64,000 nucleotides of DNA from positions 77,610,992-77,674,991 of the forward strand of contig NC_079498.1 of assembly GCF_030052815.1 (NCBI RefSeq), written 5' to 3'. Positions 22,754 to 35,926 of the stretch are shown here, in pieces. The translations under genes and the position numbers were made by a program. A model generated the notes under the pieces. It saw only the letters and a program-made list of their open reading frames with translations, was not told the DNA's origin and searched no databases. Each line of letters starts with the position of its first letter. Within the stretch, counting starts at the first letter, position 1. This DNA is from Hevea brasiliensis. Its lineage: Eukaryota > Streptophyta > Magnoliopsida > Malpighiales > Euphorbiaceae.

Positions 22754-25151
22754 CTAGGTTAAAGGAGCCGGAACCACGGCGATGGGTGACCGTACCGGGA
22801 AGTCACTGCATAGACAGTTGACGACCCCAAACTTGTGAGGAACCCTAGGAAATAATTTCCAAGATTTAATTAAATTCTTACTGAGGTATAAATGACATTG
22901 AAAATGTCAAAGAAAATTTAGTTAATTGGTACAGGTGAAAATAAAAATAAGGTAGACAGTATAAAATTAAAGGAACTGTAGGGTCAAGAATTTAGTCGGT
23001 ATTACCGAAAAAAAATTGACTATAACCCAAAGAGGGGCATTTTGGTCATTTAGCACCTAGAGTTGACTTTTGACCTAAATGTCCATTAAAATGAGTGATA
23101 TTTAAATTTTGAAAATCCCATAAAAATATGAAACTATATGTAATATAATTAAAGGAAACATAAGGAGGAATTATTAGGAATATTAAAACTTTAGGTTTTG
23201 AAATTAATAAACTAATTCTTAGTGATTCTTAGTGGAGTATAAATAGGCATAAGGACAAAAATGCATCCACTAACTTCATCTTCTTCCTCATTTTATTCCA
23301 ATGGCCGAAACCTAATTCCCTATCTTCCTCCACGAATTTCCTCTTTCAAGTTTCAAATCCCTCCCATTCTCAACATAAAACTCAAAGTTCACTTCACTAA
23401 AATTAGTCCCCACACCTTGGGAAGTTTATAGGCAGCCAAGAAAAGAAGAAATCTTGAAGTTTTTACAAGGTTGAGAAGCTGCCATTAAAGGTTAGTGCAT
23501 GAATTATCTTACCTCTCTTCTTTAATCATACTAAGCATGTTGAAATGAGTTGGTATGATAAGAAATTTGAAGAAAATGATGAATATTTAAGAACCCTAGA
23601 TTTTGATAGTCTTGAGAAACATGGGAGTTTAATACTTTCATGCATGTAAATGGTATTTAGTGATGTTGATCAATAAGTAGATGAAGTTGTATGTGTTAGA
23701 ATTTTGATTGCATGTGTATGTTGTGATTGACAAATTGGAGTTAGGGTTTTAACCCAATTATTGGAGACTTTGTGTATTTGCTGGAATTTGATTTTGTGAG
23801 ATGAATTGATAATGTTTAGAAGTGCTATGAATGTCAATTTGTAGTTTGGGAGTTGGAGGAAATGAAATTTTGAAGTGTATATTTTCCATGCAGGTTGAGA
23901 CTTTGAAAATCCAGTGAATGTTTTGAGCCATAACTGAAATTGTGTTACTCCAATTGGTATGAGTCCAATTGAAGATGAAACTAAACCTAAAATGCTTCAT
24001 TTTTCATGAAAAGACCATGCCCAAATTCTATCCATAACTTGACCAAATTGTTGTCCCAATTTGGATGACCTTATAGTGAACCCAGAAAATTGACCAAATA
24101 AACAGCACACATTCGTTTGGCCATAACTCCCTCTAAACAGGTCCAAATGACCTGAATTTTATTCCATTTGAAAGCTTAGATATAGGACTACAACTTTCAT
24201 GAAGACCATAGAGCCCAAAAATGCCTTAAACCAAACCAAATTGTTGGCCTAATTTAGGTCACAAAACTATCCAGAACCATATTGCCCAGAAATTGCTATA
24301 CATAGGCTTACCTGGCCAGTTTTGGCAAAGCGGCCATAACTTGGTCTATAGAAATCCAAATGCAATGAAACCAATGGCAAAATTTCTAAAAGACATAGGT
24401 CTACAACATTGGTATTTTACAAATCTATGAAGAACACTAAGCTTAAAAGTGACTGCAATCAAAGCTATAAGTAATTCTACAAATCTTGAAAAATTGCAAT
24501 AAAAAATTCCAAGTGACCATAAGATATAGGGCAACAAACTCTATGAAGAACACTAAGCTTAAAAGTGACTGCAACATGTCCAATTAAATTGGTAAAATGT
24601 AACTCCAAAATCTGCCTAGTTAAGGATATAGAATTAGGATCCAGAATCAGGAAATGAACCAGTTATAGTTATTTGAACATAACTTGAGTTCCAGAGATCC
24701 AAATGACATGATTCAAAAAGGGAAAACAAGACAAGACATAGAAGAACAACTTCTATGAAGGAAGTATGGCCAAATAGTAGCCACAAAGTGAACAAATTGA
24801 TAGGTAAAGTTAAGATATTAAAATTGAACCTAAAGAAAGGTTCACAAGACAAACTATTTTATGGTAGGGTTTTAACTCTAATATTTTGCTGAAGATTGAA
24901 TTACATGAAACAGGTATGTAGGACCCACTTTCCCACTACAACTTGACATGAAATTTCTAATAAGTAATTGTTAATGCTTAATTGTCCAAAGTAAACCTAA
25001 GCTTATGTATATAGTTTGGATCGATTCGTATACCAATTAGGGACTACAGATAGCAGCACTGCCTACATGAATAATCATTGATCGACAAAATATGTCTGAT
25101 ATGATTGTTCTACAAGCTATATGCCTGCCCGTTGGCCATTGTGTCTAATTT
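22754..25151 (+). mobile_element. LTR F, segment 2 of 3
   Basis: F resumes after the right TSD copy of G (22754-22758) and runs to the insertion of solo LTR C. It contains the conserved block GGGGCATTTTGGTCATTT (~23034), a TATA box, and at least four ~200-bp modules that begin with CCATAACT at about 23930, 24120, 24335 and 24675. The join to segment 3 at 47095 is supported by the TSD AATTT and by 'GCCTGCCCGTTGGCC' before C resembling the 'GCCTGCCCGCTGGCC' after it. No gene; the minus frames at 23758-24852 lie in the modules. Confidence 0.88.
23238..23245 (+). promoter_or_regulatory. TATA box of LTR F
   Basis: TATAAATA, followed by GGCATAAGG. It lies ~200 bp after the conserved GGCATTTTGGTCATTT block, a place matching the TATA boxes of the E and C LTRs. 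Confidence 0.55.
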
Positions 25152-27005
25152 TGTCACACCCTACTCTCCCATAAGATGTAACATGATCCTGTAGTACACC
25201 TAATGAATTACCATACTTTGCCTACCGATAACCCATTAGATATACAACAAGGGATTTTTAAATAATTTTCATGAAATTTAAATCATCAATCAAAATCTGG
25301 TGTTATAAAATTTTTTCATAATTTTGGCAAGGTGCCGACTGTGTTTTGAGAAAACAGTTCTTCAAACCTGAAAAGGAAAGCACTCCCAATATGTTTTCTT
25401 AAATACAACTCCAATAACTTCATTTCATCTCACAATTCAATCTTAATAATCAAATCAATTTATTTTCAAACCAGCCTCATCATAAAAGAAACATTTCATT
25501 GATTACAAGACTCAAAATTAATATTACAAAACTATTCAAGTAAATGAAATATCAAATTTTCATTTACAATAATTTACATTTAATTATATACTAAAATATT
25601 TTACAAGAGTTTTTATACAACTGCTCAAATAATTTACATACATATTATTATATGCATACATCAAAACCTGTGTACATGGGTATATCTGGAGCTGATCTGA
25701 ATGTCTATTCAAAGAAGCTTACTCAATTGCTCTATGCTCTTTTCACCTGCGACAGCATACAAAGCTATCGCTGAGTGGTGAACTCAGTGGTGCACAACTA
25801 TAATTTAAAACATAGTATAATATACCTTAACAAAAATTACAGCAAATAATTTGGAAATCTGGATACTCATCAAATTTCAAAACTCAAAATATTCATTGCC
25901 AATAATATAAATCATTTGTATAAAATGACTTTGATCACGAAATTCAATTTATCACATCATAACTAACCATTTAAGGTCATTCCAACAAAATCAATTATAC
26001 ATAAATCATAATTGAAATCATAATTCTTTACTATTCAAAAATCATTATTTATCTCAAAAGCCATTCTTTATCTCAAAAACCATTCTTTATCTCACTAACT
26101 ATGCAAGACTAATCCGAAAGGGACATCTTCGGGGTGATTCTAACTCCCTATGGTCAGGGAGGTTGAATCATCGTGCACAGTACACACCACAATAATGAAT
26201 TTTCTGAAAGGGCCATAACATAAAAAAAACTTAGATCTAACCTCTAATAAGAGGAGAATCTAAGCCTGTGCACGTACCATGGTAATCAAAACACAACTAA
26301 CTCCATTGTCTTCTCAACAAATGAGAGAGACGGGTAATAACCTAGTCAAGCATCTATAGTGAGATATAAAACAATATCACAATCCTTTTAGTGAGCATAA
26401 ATCACAATACAATTCGATTCAAAGTCAATTCCAATATCCAATAATTTTTATGCTCATCAATATTCAAATCATAAATTTGTATTTTTCCAAGAAAATTGCC
26501 CATTACAATTCAAAACATGTTCTATCATAATTTTCCAAAACATAATTTATTCAATTCACAACAATGCTTAATACTTGTAGAAATACCATTTCACAAAGCT
26601 AAATTCATACATACTATAACAATTTCAATAATCATTGAATAAAATCCAATGCTTGTTAAACATAATACATAAGAAAAATATGTCATTTAATCATATGAAA
26701 TATTCAGAACAAATTCAGTTAAAAACTAGTAGTGCACAAACCTGATTTGAATCGTTCCTAGGCCTTGACTAAATGTTCTTTATGCTTCTCAATATCCTTA
26801 TCAACTGAAACACACAATTTAAAGTGTTTCAGTACTCAATGAATTTATTTCCAACCATAAAATCGAATATCTAAATTTTCTTGGTACTATTCCTTTTAAT
26901 TTATTTCATTAGTCAACTTATAATGTTGACCCTTGATGCACTCTAAGTGAGTCAATTCCAATGTTACCAATATGTCACATTTTAGAGCCCTTTAGTGTTG
27001 GTATA
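25152..27005 (-). mobile_element. Solo LTR C, segment 1 (3' part)
   Basis: A minus-strand LTR of the same family as B, D, H and I. It begins TGTCACACCCTACTC right after the TSD AATTT (25147-25151). Element B interrupts it at GTATA (27001-27005) and it resumes at 45136. Removing B gives one LTR of about 3.8 kb with no internal region, so C is a solo LTR left by recombination between two LTRs. Confidence 0.93.
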
Positions 27006-29179
27006 TGTAACACCCCAAAGTTCGGTAGTGCGTTCTACTGCTCCGGTGACCAGTGTTGTCCGGACAGCTAGGATGCCTAGAACTACACTTCGATATGAGT
27101 GATGAGACATAAAATAATGAAATACAAGAAAAGAAAACACAAGAAAAACAAAGGAAAATAATAGCAAAGAAATGTGATCAAGTTAAGCGAGCAGGGAACC
27201 TTAGCGATGGGGGACCGCACCGGGAAGTCACGGCGTGGACCGTTGACTAGCCCTGGACTGCGGGGAACCCTGGAAAACATTTTTAGGACTTAAATAGACC
27301 CTTATCGAAGAATAAATATCATTAGAAAGATCAAAGAAAAATTAAATAATTAGTACAAAGAAAAGTGAGAAATCGAAAAACAGAGAAAATCCGGTGTTAC
27401 CGAAAAATCGGGAATGTAACCCGAACAGGGGCATTATGGTCATTTGACATCCCGAATTGTCTTTTGACCTAAATTTCCATTAAAAATAAATAATATTACA
27501 CTTAGAAAATGAAATGAAAAATTAATTTGGTGGTACCTAAAGTAAATAACAAGAATTAAGGATTTAATGTGGAATAAGTGGGAATTTAACATATTATATG
27601 ATTAATTGAGTGAGTGGGTCACTAAGGAAATAAAATAAACACATAATGGGGCAGCTGTAATTCCATTATCCAAGCTGAAATGTTCATCTTCTCCAAAACA
27701 CCAAACCTAGCTGAATTGAAGAAGTGAGGAAACCACCATTGCCGTTTTGCATGAGCTCTCCTAACTCCTCCATTTCAACTCCAATCACTTAGGTTCCTTC
27801 ATGAAAGTTTGTCTACACATCATAAGGAAGAGCTTGATACCAAATTTAAGAAGTTTAATCAAGGTTTGGCAAGTTCTAACCATAAGGTAAGTTTACATTT
27901 TTGAAGATTGCTTTGTTAAACTTTGTGTACATGTTATGGGTGTTGGTTTTGTGAAGAAAATTTTTAGGTTTGAAGATTTATTGAGATGTTCATTTTGGAC
28001 AGCCATGGAGTTATGTATTTGATGAAATATTTGTACATATATTTGATGAGGAATTGTGTTGGTTATGGTGATTCAATATCCTAGTAAATTATTCCATATG
28101 TATATGGTGATTTTTGCACTTGGATGGAAATTGATGAATTGTAGGATACTTTGGTGTTGAGGAAGTTTTCGGCAGCCTTGAGATTCTTGGATAAATGTAT
28201 ATGTTCATGAAGGTATTGGCAGAATATTGACCTTGAGAATTGATGGATATGTGTATAGATTGATTGTGTAAGTGTATGTAAAAATTTGTAATGTTTAGGG
28301 TATATGTGATTGTACTTAGAACTTGTAAATGTGAGTTTAATTGGTGTATTGAGGATAATTGCAATCTGCCCAAAGTGACATTTAAGTGAAGTAGAATATG
28401 GTTTTTGGTAATGTACCAAAACAGAAATTGTAAGGGGAGTGGACATATAGCAATTAAATGTGTAATGGATACATGTATAAGCAAAGTAATTAAAGGCAGT
28501 ATGCAATTTAGTCAATAACTTTAAATGTGTAACCTCAATTGGTATGAGACCAATTGGAGGTGAAACTAGGCACAAAATGTGCCAACTTTCATTGAGAAAG
28601 CATACCAAAATTCTGCTTGCAAGGTGATATGAAAAATGACCAATTCGGATTGAGTAAATTTGAGGCCTGAAATTTGACCAATTGGGCAGCAGTTAGTGTT
28701 TAGGCCATAACTCACTCAAAACAGGTCCAATTGACCTGAAATTTTAACCATGAATAGTTAAGACCCATACCTACAAGTCTTATGAAGACACCAAAACCCA
28801 TAAATGACCATAAGAAAGTCAAAAAGCTTGCACAAGTTCGGGTCCAAAAACTGGCCGAACCAAAGTTGACCAAATTGACCTAAAATTGACCTAATTTGAT
28901 GCCATTTGACCAGCAATAGTATAATGACCATAACTTCGTCTACTTAACTCGGATTGACCTAAAATTTTGCCCCGCGTTCCATAAGACATAGATCTACAAG
29001 TTTGTAGTTTTGACCGAAACCCGAAAACCGAGAGAACTAGGTCGTCCGGCTAGGTCAAACTAGTATCCCGAAATCCAGCAAATTGCAATGAAATGCAAGA
29101 AAACGCAATATACATAGAATTGAGTTTGGTAACACGTACCAATCCTAAAACATTATCGAATGTGACATATTAATGACAC

Positions 29180-32100
29180 TGTCACACCCTACCCCTCTGT
29201 AAGGCATAACATGATCCCGTAGTATACCTAATGAATTACCAACTCCGTCTACTGATAACCCATTAAATACACTACAAGGGATTTTCAAAACTTTTCTTAC
29301 TTCTTTTATAGTGGTGAGCACTATTTACAGGTGTTAAAACCTTTTTGAACTGAAGTGATAGAATTGACACATTTGAATTATTTGGAATTTCTGTAAAAAT
29401 TTTGGTAGAGTGCCCTCTGTATTTTGGATAAAACAGTTCTTCAGAAAACCTGTAAAAAAGCACTTCAATATGTATTTGCAAATCTCAACTCCAACATATT
29501 TCTCAACACAACATTTTTCCCAACTCAAATCCGCAGTGATTTTTCAAAGACTGAGATACAAGAAATATAATACAAAACTATTCAAGTAAATGAAATCTCA
29601 AATTTACATTTACAATAATTTACATTTAATTACATACCAAAATATTTTACAAGAGTTTCTATACAACTGCTCAAATAATTTATATACATATTATTACATG
29701 CATACATCAAAACCTATGTACATGGGTATACCTATGATATACCTGGAGCTGATCTGAATATATCTTCAAGGAAATTTACTTACTGCTCTATGCTCTTCTT
29801 ACCTGCGACAAAGATACAAAGCTATCACGAGTGGTGAACCGATGGTGCACAACTATAATTTAAAACATAGTACAATATACATTGACAAAATTTATAGTAA
29901 ATAATTTGAGAATCTGAATACTGATCAAATTTCACAACTCAAAATACTCATTGCCAATAATGTAAATCATTTGTATAAATGACTTGGAGCACAAAATTCA
30001 ATTTATCAAATCATGACTATCCATTTAAGTAATTCCAACACAATCAATTATACATAAGCCATAATTGAAATCACCATTCCTTAACATTCAAAAGCCATTC
30101 TGTATCTCAAAAATCATTATGTATCTCAAAAATCATACTGTATCTCAAAAATCATACTATATCTCAAAAATCAATCTTTATCTCACTAATATGCAAGACT
30201 AATCCGAAAAGGCCATATTCGATGTGATTCTAACTCCCTATGGTCGGGGAGGTCGAATCAGATTCTAACTCCCTATGGTCGGGGAGGTCGAATCATCGTG
30301 CACAGTACCATCACAATAATGAATCTTCCACAAGGGCCATAACGATAACATAAACTTAGATCTAACCTCAAATCAGAGGAAAATCTAAGCCTGTGCACGT
30401 ACCATGGTAATCAAAACATAACTAACTCCATTGTCTTCTCAACAAATGAGAGAGACGGGTAATAACCTAGTCAAGTATCTATAGTGAGATATAAAACAAT
30501 ATTATAATCCATTTAGTGAGCATAAATCACAATATAATTCTATTCAAAGTCAATTCTAATATCCAATAATTTTTATGCTCATCACAATTCAAATCATAAA
30601 TTTGCATATTTCCATGAAAATTACCTTCATAATTCAAAACATGTTTTATCACAATTTTCCAAAACATAATTTGTTCAATCCATAACAATGCTTAATACTT
30701 GTGGAAATACCATTTCACAAAGCTGAATTCATACATACTATAGCAATTTTCAATAATCATTGAATTAAATCCAATGCTTGTTAAACATAATACATAAGAA
30801 AAATATGTCATTTAATCATATGAAATATTCAAAACAAAATCAGTTAAAAACTAGTTGTGCACAAACCTCTGATGACTGTCTCCCTGATTTGGACTCAGTG
30901 TTTTCTTCCCTTTTGCTGAGTCCTTGTTAACTGAGAAACACAATTTGAAGTGTTTCAGTGCTAAATTAAACTGTCTCTATCGATGGTGTTTGGTAAATAA
31001 TGCACTGAACTCAATTATTCACTTAATCACCTAATATACCAACCCTCATTGCGTTTTAGGTAAATTAGGTCTTAGTGTCGTTAATATGTCACATTCGATA
31101 GGGTTTTAGGTTTGGTACGTTTTACTAAAGTCATTTCCTTGTTTAGTGCATTTTAGTGCAAATTGCTGGATTCCGGGATACTGGTTTGACCTAACCGGAC
31201 GATCTAGTTCCCTCGATTTTCGAGTCTCGGTCGAAACTACAAACTTGTAGATCTAGGTCTTATTGCACGCGGTGCAAAATTTCAGATCAATCCGAGTTAA
31301 GTAGACCAAGTTATGGTCATTACACTATTGCTGGTCAAGTGGTACCATTTTAGGTCAATTTTAGGTCAAATTGGTCAATTCTGGTTCGGCCAGTTTTTGG
31401 ACCCGAACTTGTGCAAGTTGTTTGACTTGCTTATGGTCATTTCTGGGCTTTGGTGTCTTCATAAGACTTGTAGGTATGGGTCTTAACTATTCTTGGTCAA
31501 AATTTCAGGTCAATTGGACCTGGTTTGAGTGAGTTATGGCCTAAACACTCACTGCTGCCCAATTGGTCATTTTTCAGGTCCTAATTGCACCTAATCCGAA
31601 TTGGTCATTTTTTTAGGTCACCTTGCAAGCAGAATTTTGGCATGGTTTCTCAATGAAAGTTGGCACATTTTGTGCCTAGTTTCACCTCAAATTGGTCTCA
31701 TACCAATTGAGGTTACACATTCAATGTTATAGGCTAAAATATACACTGCCCTCAATATGCATTTCACACCCCAACTTCAAACACACACTTACCTTTGCCA
31801 TTTGTTTACTTACCTACCAAACTGTTTTGGCACATTACCAAAAGCATTTTCTACATTACATTAGCATTATTTTGGGCAGATTCCAATCACCCTCAACACA
31901 CCAAATATCATTCACAATTACAATTTCTAAGTACCATTACAAACACACCTAAACATTACAAACTTTACATACACTTTACAATGTTAATTTACATACATAT
32001 CATCAATCCTTCTAGGTCAATATTCTGCCCACACTTCCTTCAATATATACCATTACTCAAGTGTCCACAAGCTGCCACAAACCATTCTTCAACATCACAT

Positions 32101-33244
32101 TGCCGTCCCATATACCAATTCCCATCAAAGTGCATAATTCACCATATAAACATGAAATAATTCACTAAGTTACTAAATCACCATGATTAACATTATTTCT
32201 CATCAATTATATGCACCAATACCTCATCAAAAACGTGACTCATGGCTGTCCAAAATGAAAACAACAATAACCCTTCAAACTCAAAATTTTCCTTCACCAA
32301 TCTAACACCCATAACATGAACATAAACTTTAACAAAGAAAATTCTCAAAAATGCAAACTTACCTTTAATTGTAACTTGCTAAACCTTCACCAAACTTCTC
32401 AAAATTGGTATCAATATCTTCCTTGTGATGTGTAGACCATTTTTTGTGAAGGAACTTAAAGGATTGGAGTTGAAAATGGGAGGTTAAGAAAGCTTGCATG
32501 AAAAATGGCTATGGAGTTTCCTCTCACCTCATTCACGGCAATGTTGAATGCAAATGAGGAAGCTGAATTATTCAGCTGCATTTTAAGTGTACACATGTCC
32601 CACTATGTGTTTAATTAATTCCCTTAGTGGTCCACTAAAAAATTAAATCATTTTATAAGTTAAACTTTCACTTAATCCCACATTAACCCATGATTTTAGC
32701 TATTTACTTTAGGTACCACCAAATTAATTTTTCATTTTATTTTCTAAGTGTAATACTATTTATTTTTAATGGACATTTAGGTCAAAAGACAATTCGGGGT
32801 GTCAAATGACCATAATGCCCCTGTTCGGGTTACGTTCCCGATTTTTCGGTAAAACCGTATTTTGTCTGTTTTTCGATTTCTCACTTTTCTTTGTACTAAT
32901 TATTTAATTTTTCTTTAATCTTTCTAATGAGATTTATACTTCAATAAGGTTCTATTTAAGTCCTAAAAATATTTTCCAGGGTTCCCCGCAGTCCAGGGCT
33001 AGTCAACGGTCCACGCCGTGACTTCCCGGTGCGGTCACCCATCGCTAGGTTTCCCGGCTCGCTTAACTTGATCACATTTCTTTGCTATTATTTTTCCTTT
33101 GTTTTTCTTGTATTTTCTTTTCTTGTATTTCATTATTTTATGTCTCCTCACTCATATTGAAGTGTAGTTCTAGGCATCCTAGCTGTCCGGACAACACTGG
33201 TCACCGGAGCAGCAGAACGCAGTACCGAACTTCGGGGTGTTACA
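29180..33244 (-). mobile_element. Solo LTR D inside the 5' LTR of B
   Basis: A 4065-bp minus-strand LTR (TGTCACACCCTACCC...GGGGTGTTACA) with the TSD GACAC at 29175-29179 and 33245-33249. The uninterrupted target 'ATGACACTACAACCTAAT' can be read in the 3' LTR of B at ~43211. It belongs to the same family as its host. There is no internal region, so it is a solo LTR. The plus-strand frames at 31692-32160 are LTR shadows. Confidence 0.96.
30226..30295 (-). repeat. 35-bp tandem duplication in LTR D
   Basis: Two copies of a 35-bp unit at offset 35, starting at 30226 and 30261. Each unit has GATTC at one end and GAATC at the other, so it can fold back on itself. Confidence 0.9.
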
Positions 33245-34039
33245 GACACTACAACCTAATTTACCTAAAACGCATCGAGGGTCGGTATATTAGGTGATTA
33301 AGCAAATAAAGGTATTCAGTGAATAATTGAGTTTAGTGAATTACTTATCAAACATTATCGTTAGAGACAATTTAATTTAGTACTGAAACACTTCAAATTG
33401 TGTTTCTCAGTTAGCAAGGAATCAGGAAAAGGGAAGGAAACACTGAGTCCAGACCAGGAGAAGTCATCAGAGGTTTGTGCACAACTAGTTTTTAACTAAT
33501 TTTGTTTGAATATTTCATATGATTAAATGACATATTTTCTTATGTATTATGTTTAACAAGCATTGGATTAATTCAATGATTATTAAAATTGTGATAGTAT
33601 GTATGAATTTAGCTTTGTGAAATGGTATTTCCACAAGTATTAAGCATTGTTATGGATTGAATAAATTATGTTTTGGAAAATTGTGATAGAACATGTTTTG
33701 AATTGTGATGGTAATTTTCATGGAAAAATGCAAATTTATGATTTGATTTGTGTTGAGCATAAAAATTATTGGATATTGGAATTGACTTTGAATCGAATTA
33801 TATTGTGATTTATGCTCACTAAAAGGATTGTGATATTGTTTTATATCTCACTATAGATGCTTGACTAGGTTATTACCCGTCTCTCTCATTTGTTGAGAAG
33901 ACAATGGAGTTAGTTGTGTTTTGATTACCATGGTACGTGCACAGGTTTAGATTTTCATCTGATTTGATGTTAGATCTAAGTTATTTTATCGTTATGGCCC
34001 TTAAGGAAGATTCATTATTGTGATGGTACTGTGCACGAT

Positions 34040-34109
34040 GATTCGACCTCCCTGACCATAGGGAGTTAGAATCTGATTCGACCTCCCCGACCATAGGGAG
34101 TTAGAATCA
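34040..34109 (+). repeat. 35-bp tandem duplication in B 5' LTR
   Basis: Units start at 34040 and 34075, each with CCTCC...GGGAG inside GATTC...GAATC, a potential hairpin. The same duplication sits at 44008-44076 in the 3' LTR and in D. LTR C has a single copy (~26136-26170), so the duplication marks a subfamily. Confidence 0.9.
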
Positions 34110-34149
34110 CATCGAAGATGGCCCTATCGGATTAGTCTTGCATAGTTAG

Positions 34150-34283
34150 TGAGATAAAGAATGATTTGTGAGATACAGCATGGTTTTTGAGCTACAGCAT
34201 GGTTTTTGAGATACAACATGGTTTTGAGATAAAGATTGACTTTTGAGATACATAATGATTTTTGAGATACAGAATGGCTTTTG
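34150..34283 (+). repeat. 20-bp minisatellite (TTTTTGAGATACAGAATGG type) in B 5' LTR
   Basis: About seven degenerate units of ~20 bp. The same tract is at ~44119-44252 in the 3' LTR, and a related tract lies in D (~30089-30190). C has a shorter one (~26040-26100). Confidence 0.85.
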
Positions 34284-35170
34284 AATGGTAAAGAATTGTG
34301 ATTTCAATTATGGTTTATGTATAATTGATTTTGTTGGAATTACTTAAATGGTTAGTCATGATTTGATAAATTGAATTTTGTGATCAAAGTCATTTATACA
34401 AATGATTTACATTATTGGCAATGAATATTTTGAGTTTTGGAATTTGATGAGTATTAAGATTTCCAAATTATTTACTGTAAATTTTGTCAATGTATATTGT
34501 ACTATGTTTTAAATTATAGTTGTGCACCACTGAGTTCACCACTCAGTGATAACTTTGTATGCTGTCGCAGGTAAGAAGAGCATAGAGCAGTGAGTAAGTT
34601 TCTTTGAAGACACTTTCAGACCAGCTCCAGGTATATTATAGGTATACCCATGTACATAGGTTTAATGTATGCATGTAATAATATGTATGTAAATTATTTG
34701 AGCAGTTGTAAATTAAAATTGTACATTGAAGTTGTAAATAATTGTGAGTTATTTTGGTTTGTAAAAATTGTATTATATTTTCTCTATCTCAGTCCTTGAA
34801 AAAATTACTGTGAATTTGACTTGAGAACTGTGTTGGGTTGAGAAAAATGTTGAAGTTGAGATTTGGAAATTTATTGAAGTGCTTTTTACAGGTTTTCTGA
34901 AGAACTGTTTTATCCAAAATACAGATGGCACTCTGCCAAAATTTTTACAAAAATTCCAAATAATCCAAATGAGTTAGCTGTTTCACTTCAGTTCACAAAA
35001 GTTTTTAACACATGTAAATAGTGCTCACCACTGTAAAAGAAGTAAGAAAAGTTTTTAAAATCCTTTGTAGTGTATTTAATGGATTATCAGTAGACGGAGT
35101 TGGTAATTCATTAGGTATACTACGGGATCATGTTATGCCTTACAGAGGGGTAGGGTGTGACATGTTTAAG

Positions 35171-35182
35171 TGGTATCAGAGC
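35171..35182 (+). other. Element B primer-binding site (initiator Met tRNA)
   Basis: TGGTATCAGAGC, 8 bp after the LTR end, is a perfect match to the usual complement of the 3' end of plant initiator Met tRNA. Confidence 0.95.
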
Positions 35183-35338
35183 AATGGTTTTAAAGTGAAT
35201 TTCGAACTGTGAATTTGAAATCTTTTTATCAGAACTACAACTGCTCAAATGTTTGATACATATAGTACATTTACATCATAAATGTGAACTAATGGAGAGG
35301 AATCTCCTTGTGTTGGTTGTACAGGAATAGAAAATTCT

Positions 35339-35926
35339 GTGAAAAAAATGGAAGAGAAGAATGAGACAATAGAACAGTCTGTGATGGCAGAAGAACAAGT
35401 TGAGGCCCCAGCTCCACAAAATATCGAAGGCCTGACTGTACCAGTTTTACCGGTACAAATTACTGCACAAATGGCCCAGCAAATGGCCACTTTCTTTCAA
35501 CAACTGGCTGATAATCTGTCAGCCCAAGCCCAAGTACAGACCCAACCCCCACAAGGGCAACATGAAATGGAAAAGAGGGAGAAACCTATGGGTCAGAGTT
35601 CGAACAGTAATTTGGGGAAGAGAAAAGAATTTGAGGAAACCCGAGCTCAGAAATATGATAGAGGCGGATCATCAGGGCAGAGACCACTAAGATCTAGTCG
35701 TCGACAACTAGAAGTTCCTACCCTTCCTGCCAATGTGAAACTTGTAGAAGATATCATGGAGGTATTTATCGCAAGGCCTCTGGAGCCTGTTACAATTGTG
35801 GAAAACTTGGGCACTTTGCTAAAGATTGTGCTAAACCACCTCGATCTGCTCTCCGGAGTTCACAGACCGTCAGTCAGAGTCAAGATAGAAATAGAGTTGG
35901 TACTCCTCACCACTATAACACAGTGA
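35339..35926 (+). pseudogene. Truncated Tekay gag, copy 1
   Basis: The frame starts at a GTG (first ATG at 35348) and gives 195 residues. It has the gag N-terminus ('MAQQMATFFQQLADNL') followed directly by the basic stretch before the nucleocapsid ('NSNLGKRKEFEETRAQKYDR'). The central capsid-like domain of ~150-200 residues, seen in element A ('AENWLNRTGRVL'-type block), is missing. The zinc knuckle (C-x2-C-x4-H-x4-C, 'CYNCGKLGHFAKDC') lies at ~35787-35828 but in the +1 frame, so the last ~60 residues of the open frame are out of phase. A protease remnant ('FDVLVTSPLG') follows near 36128. It is defective. Confidence 0.85.

Larger units (their letters stand above)
27006..35162 (+). mobile_element. 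Element B 5' LTR (interrupted by D)
   Basis: Two parts, 27006-29179 and 33250-35162, give about 4.09 kb, equal to the 3' LTR. The first part holds GGGGCATTATGGTCATTT (~27428) and modules at about 28525, 28695 and 28925. The second part holds the 35-bp duplication and the 20-bp minisatellite. The 131- and 175-residue minus frames at 28081-28608 recur in the other LTR copies only because the LTRs are repeats. Confidence 0.94.

Noticed and set aside
28081..28608. 175- and 131-residue minus-strand open frames, with relatives at 42128-42705
   Set aside because: They lie inside LTRs, have low-complexity composition (Tyr/His/Ile/Ser rich), and recur only because the LTRs are repeats. LTR copies D, H and I do not keep the frame.
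31692..32160. Plus-strand open frames of 86 and 121 residues (and similar at 63064-63448)
   Set aside because: Antisense to the minus-strand LTRs D and I; the same AT-rich segment as the frames above, with no known domain.
35245..35490. Minus-strand 81-residue Cys/Ser-rich frame, repeated at 38176-38421
   Set aside because: Antisense of the gag stub in the tandem block; its repetition follows from the block repeat.
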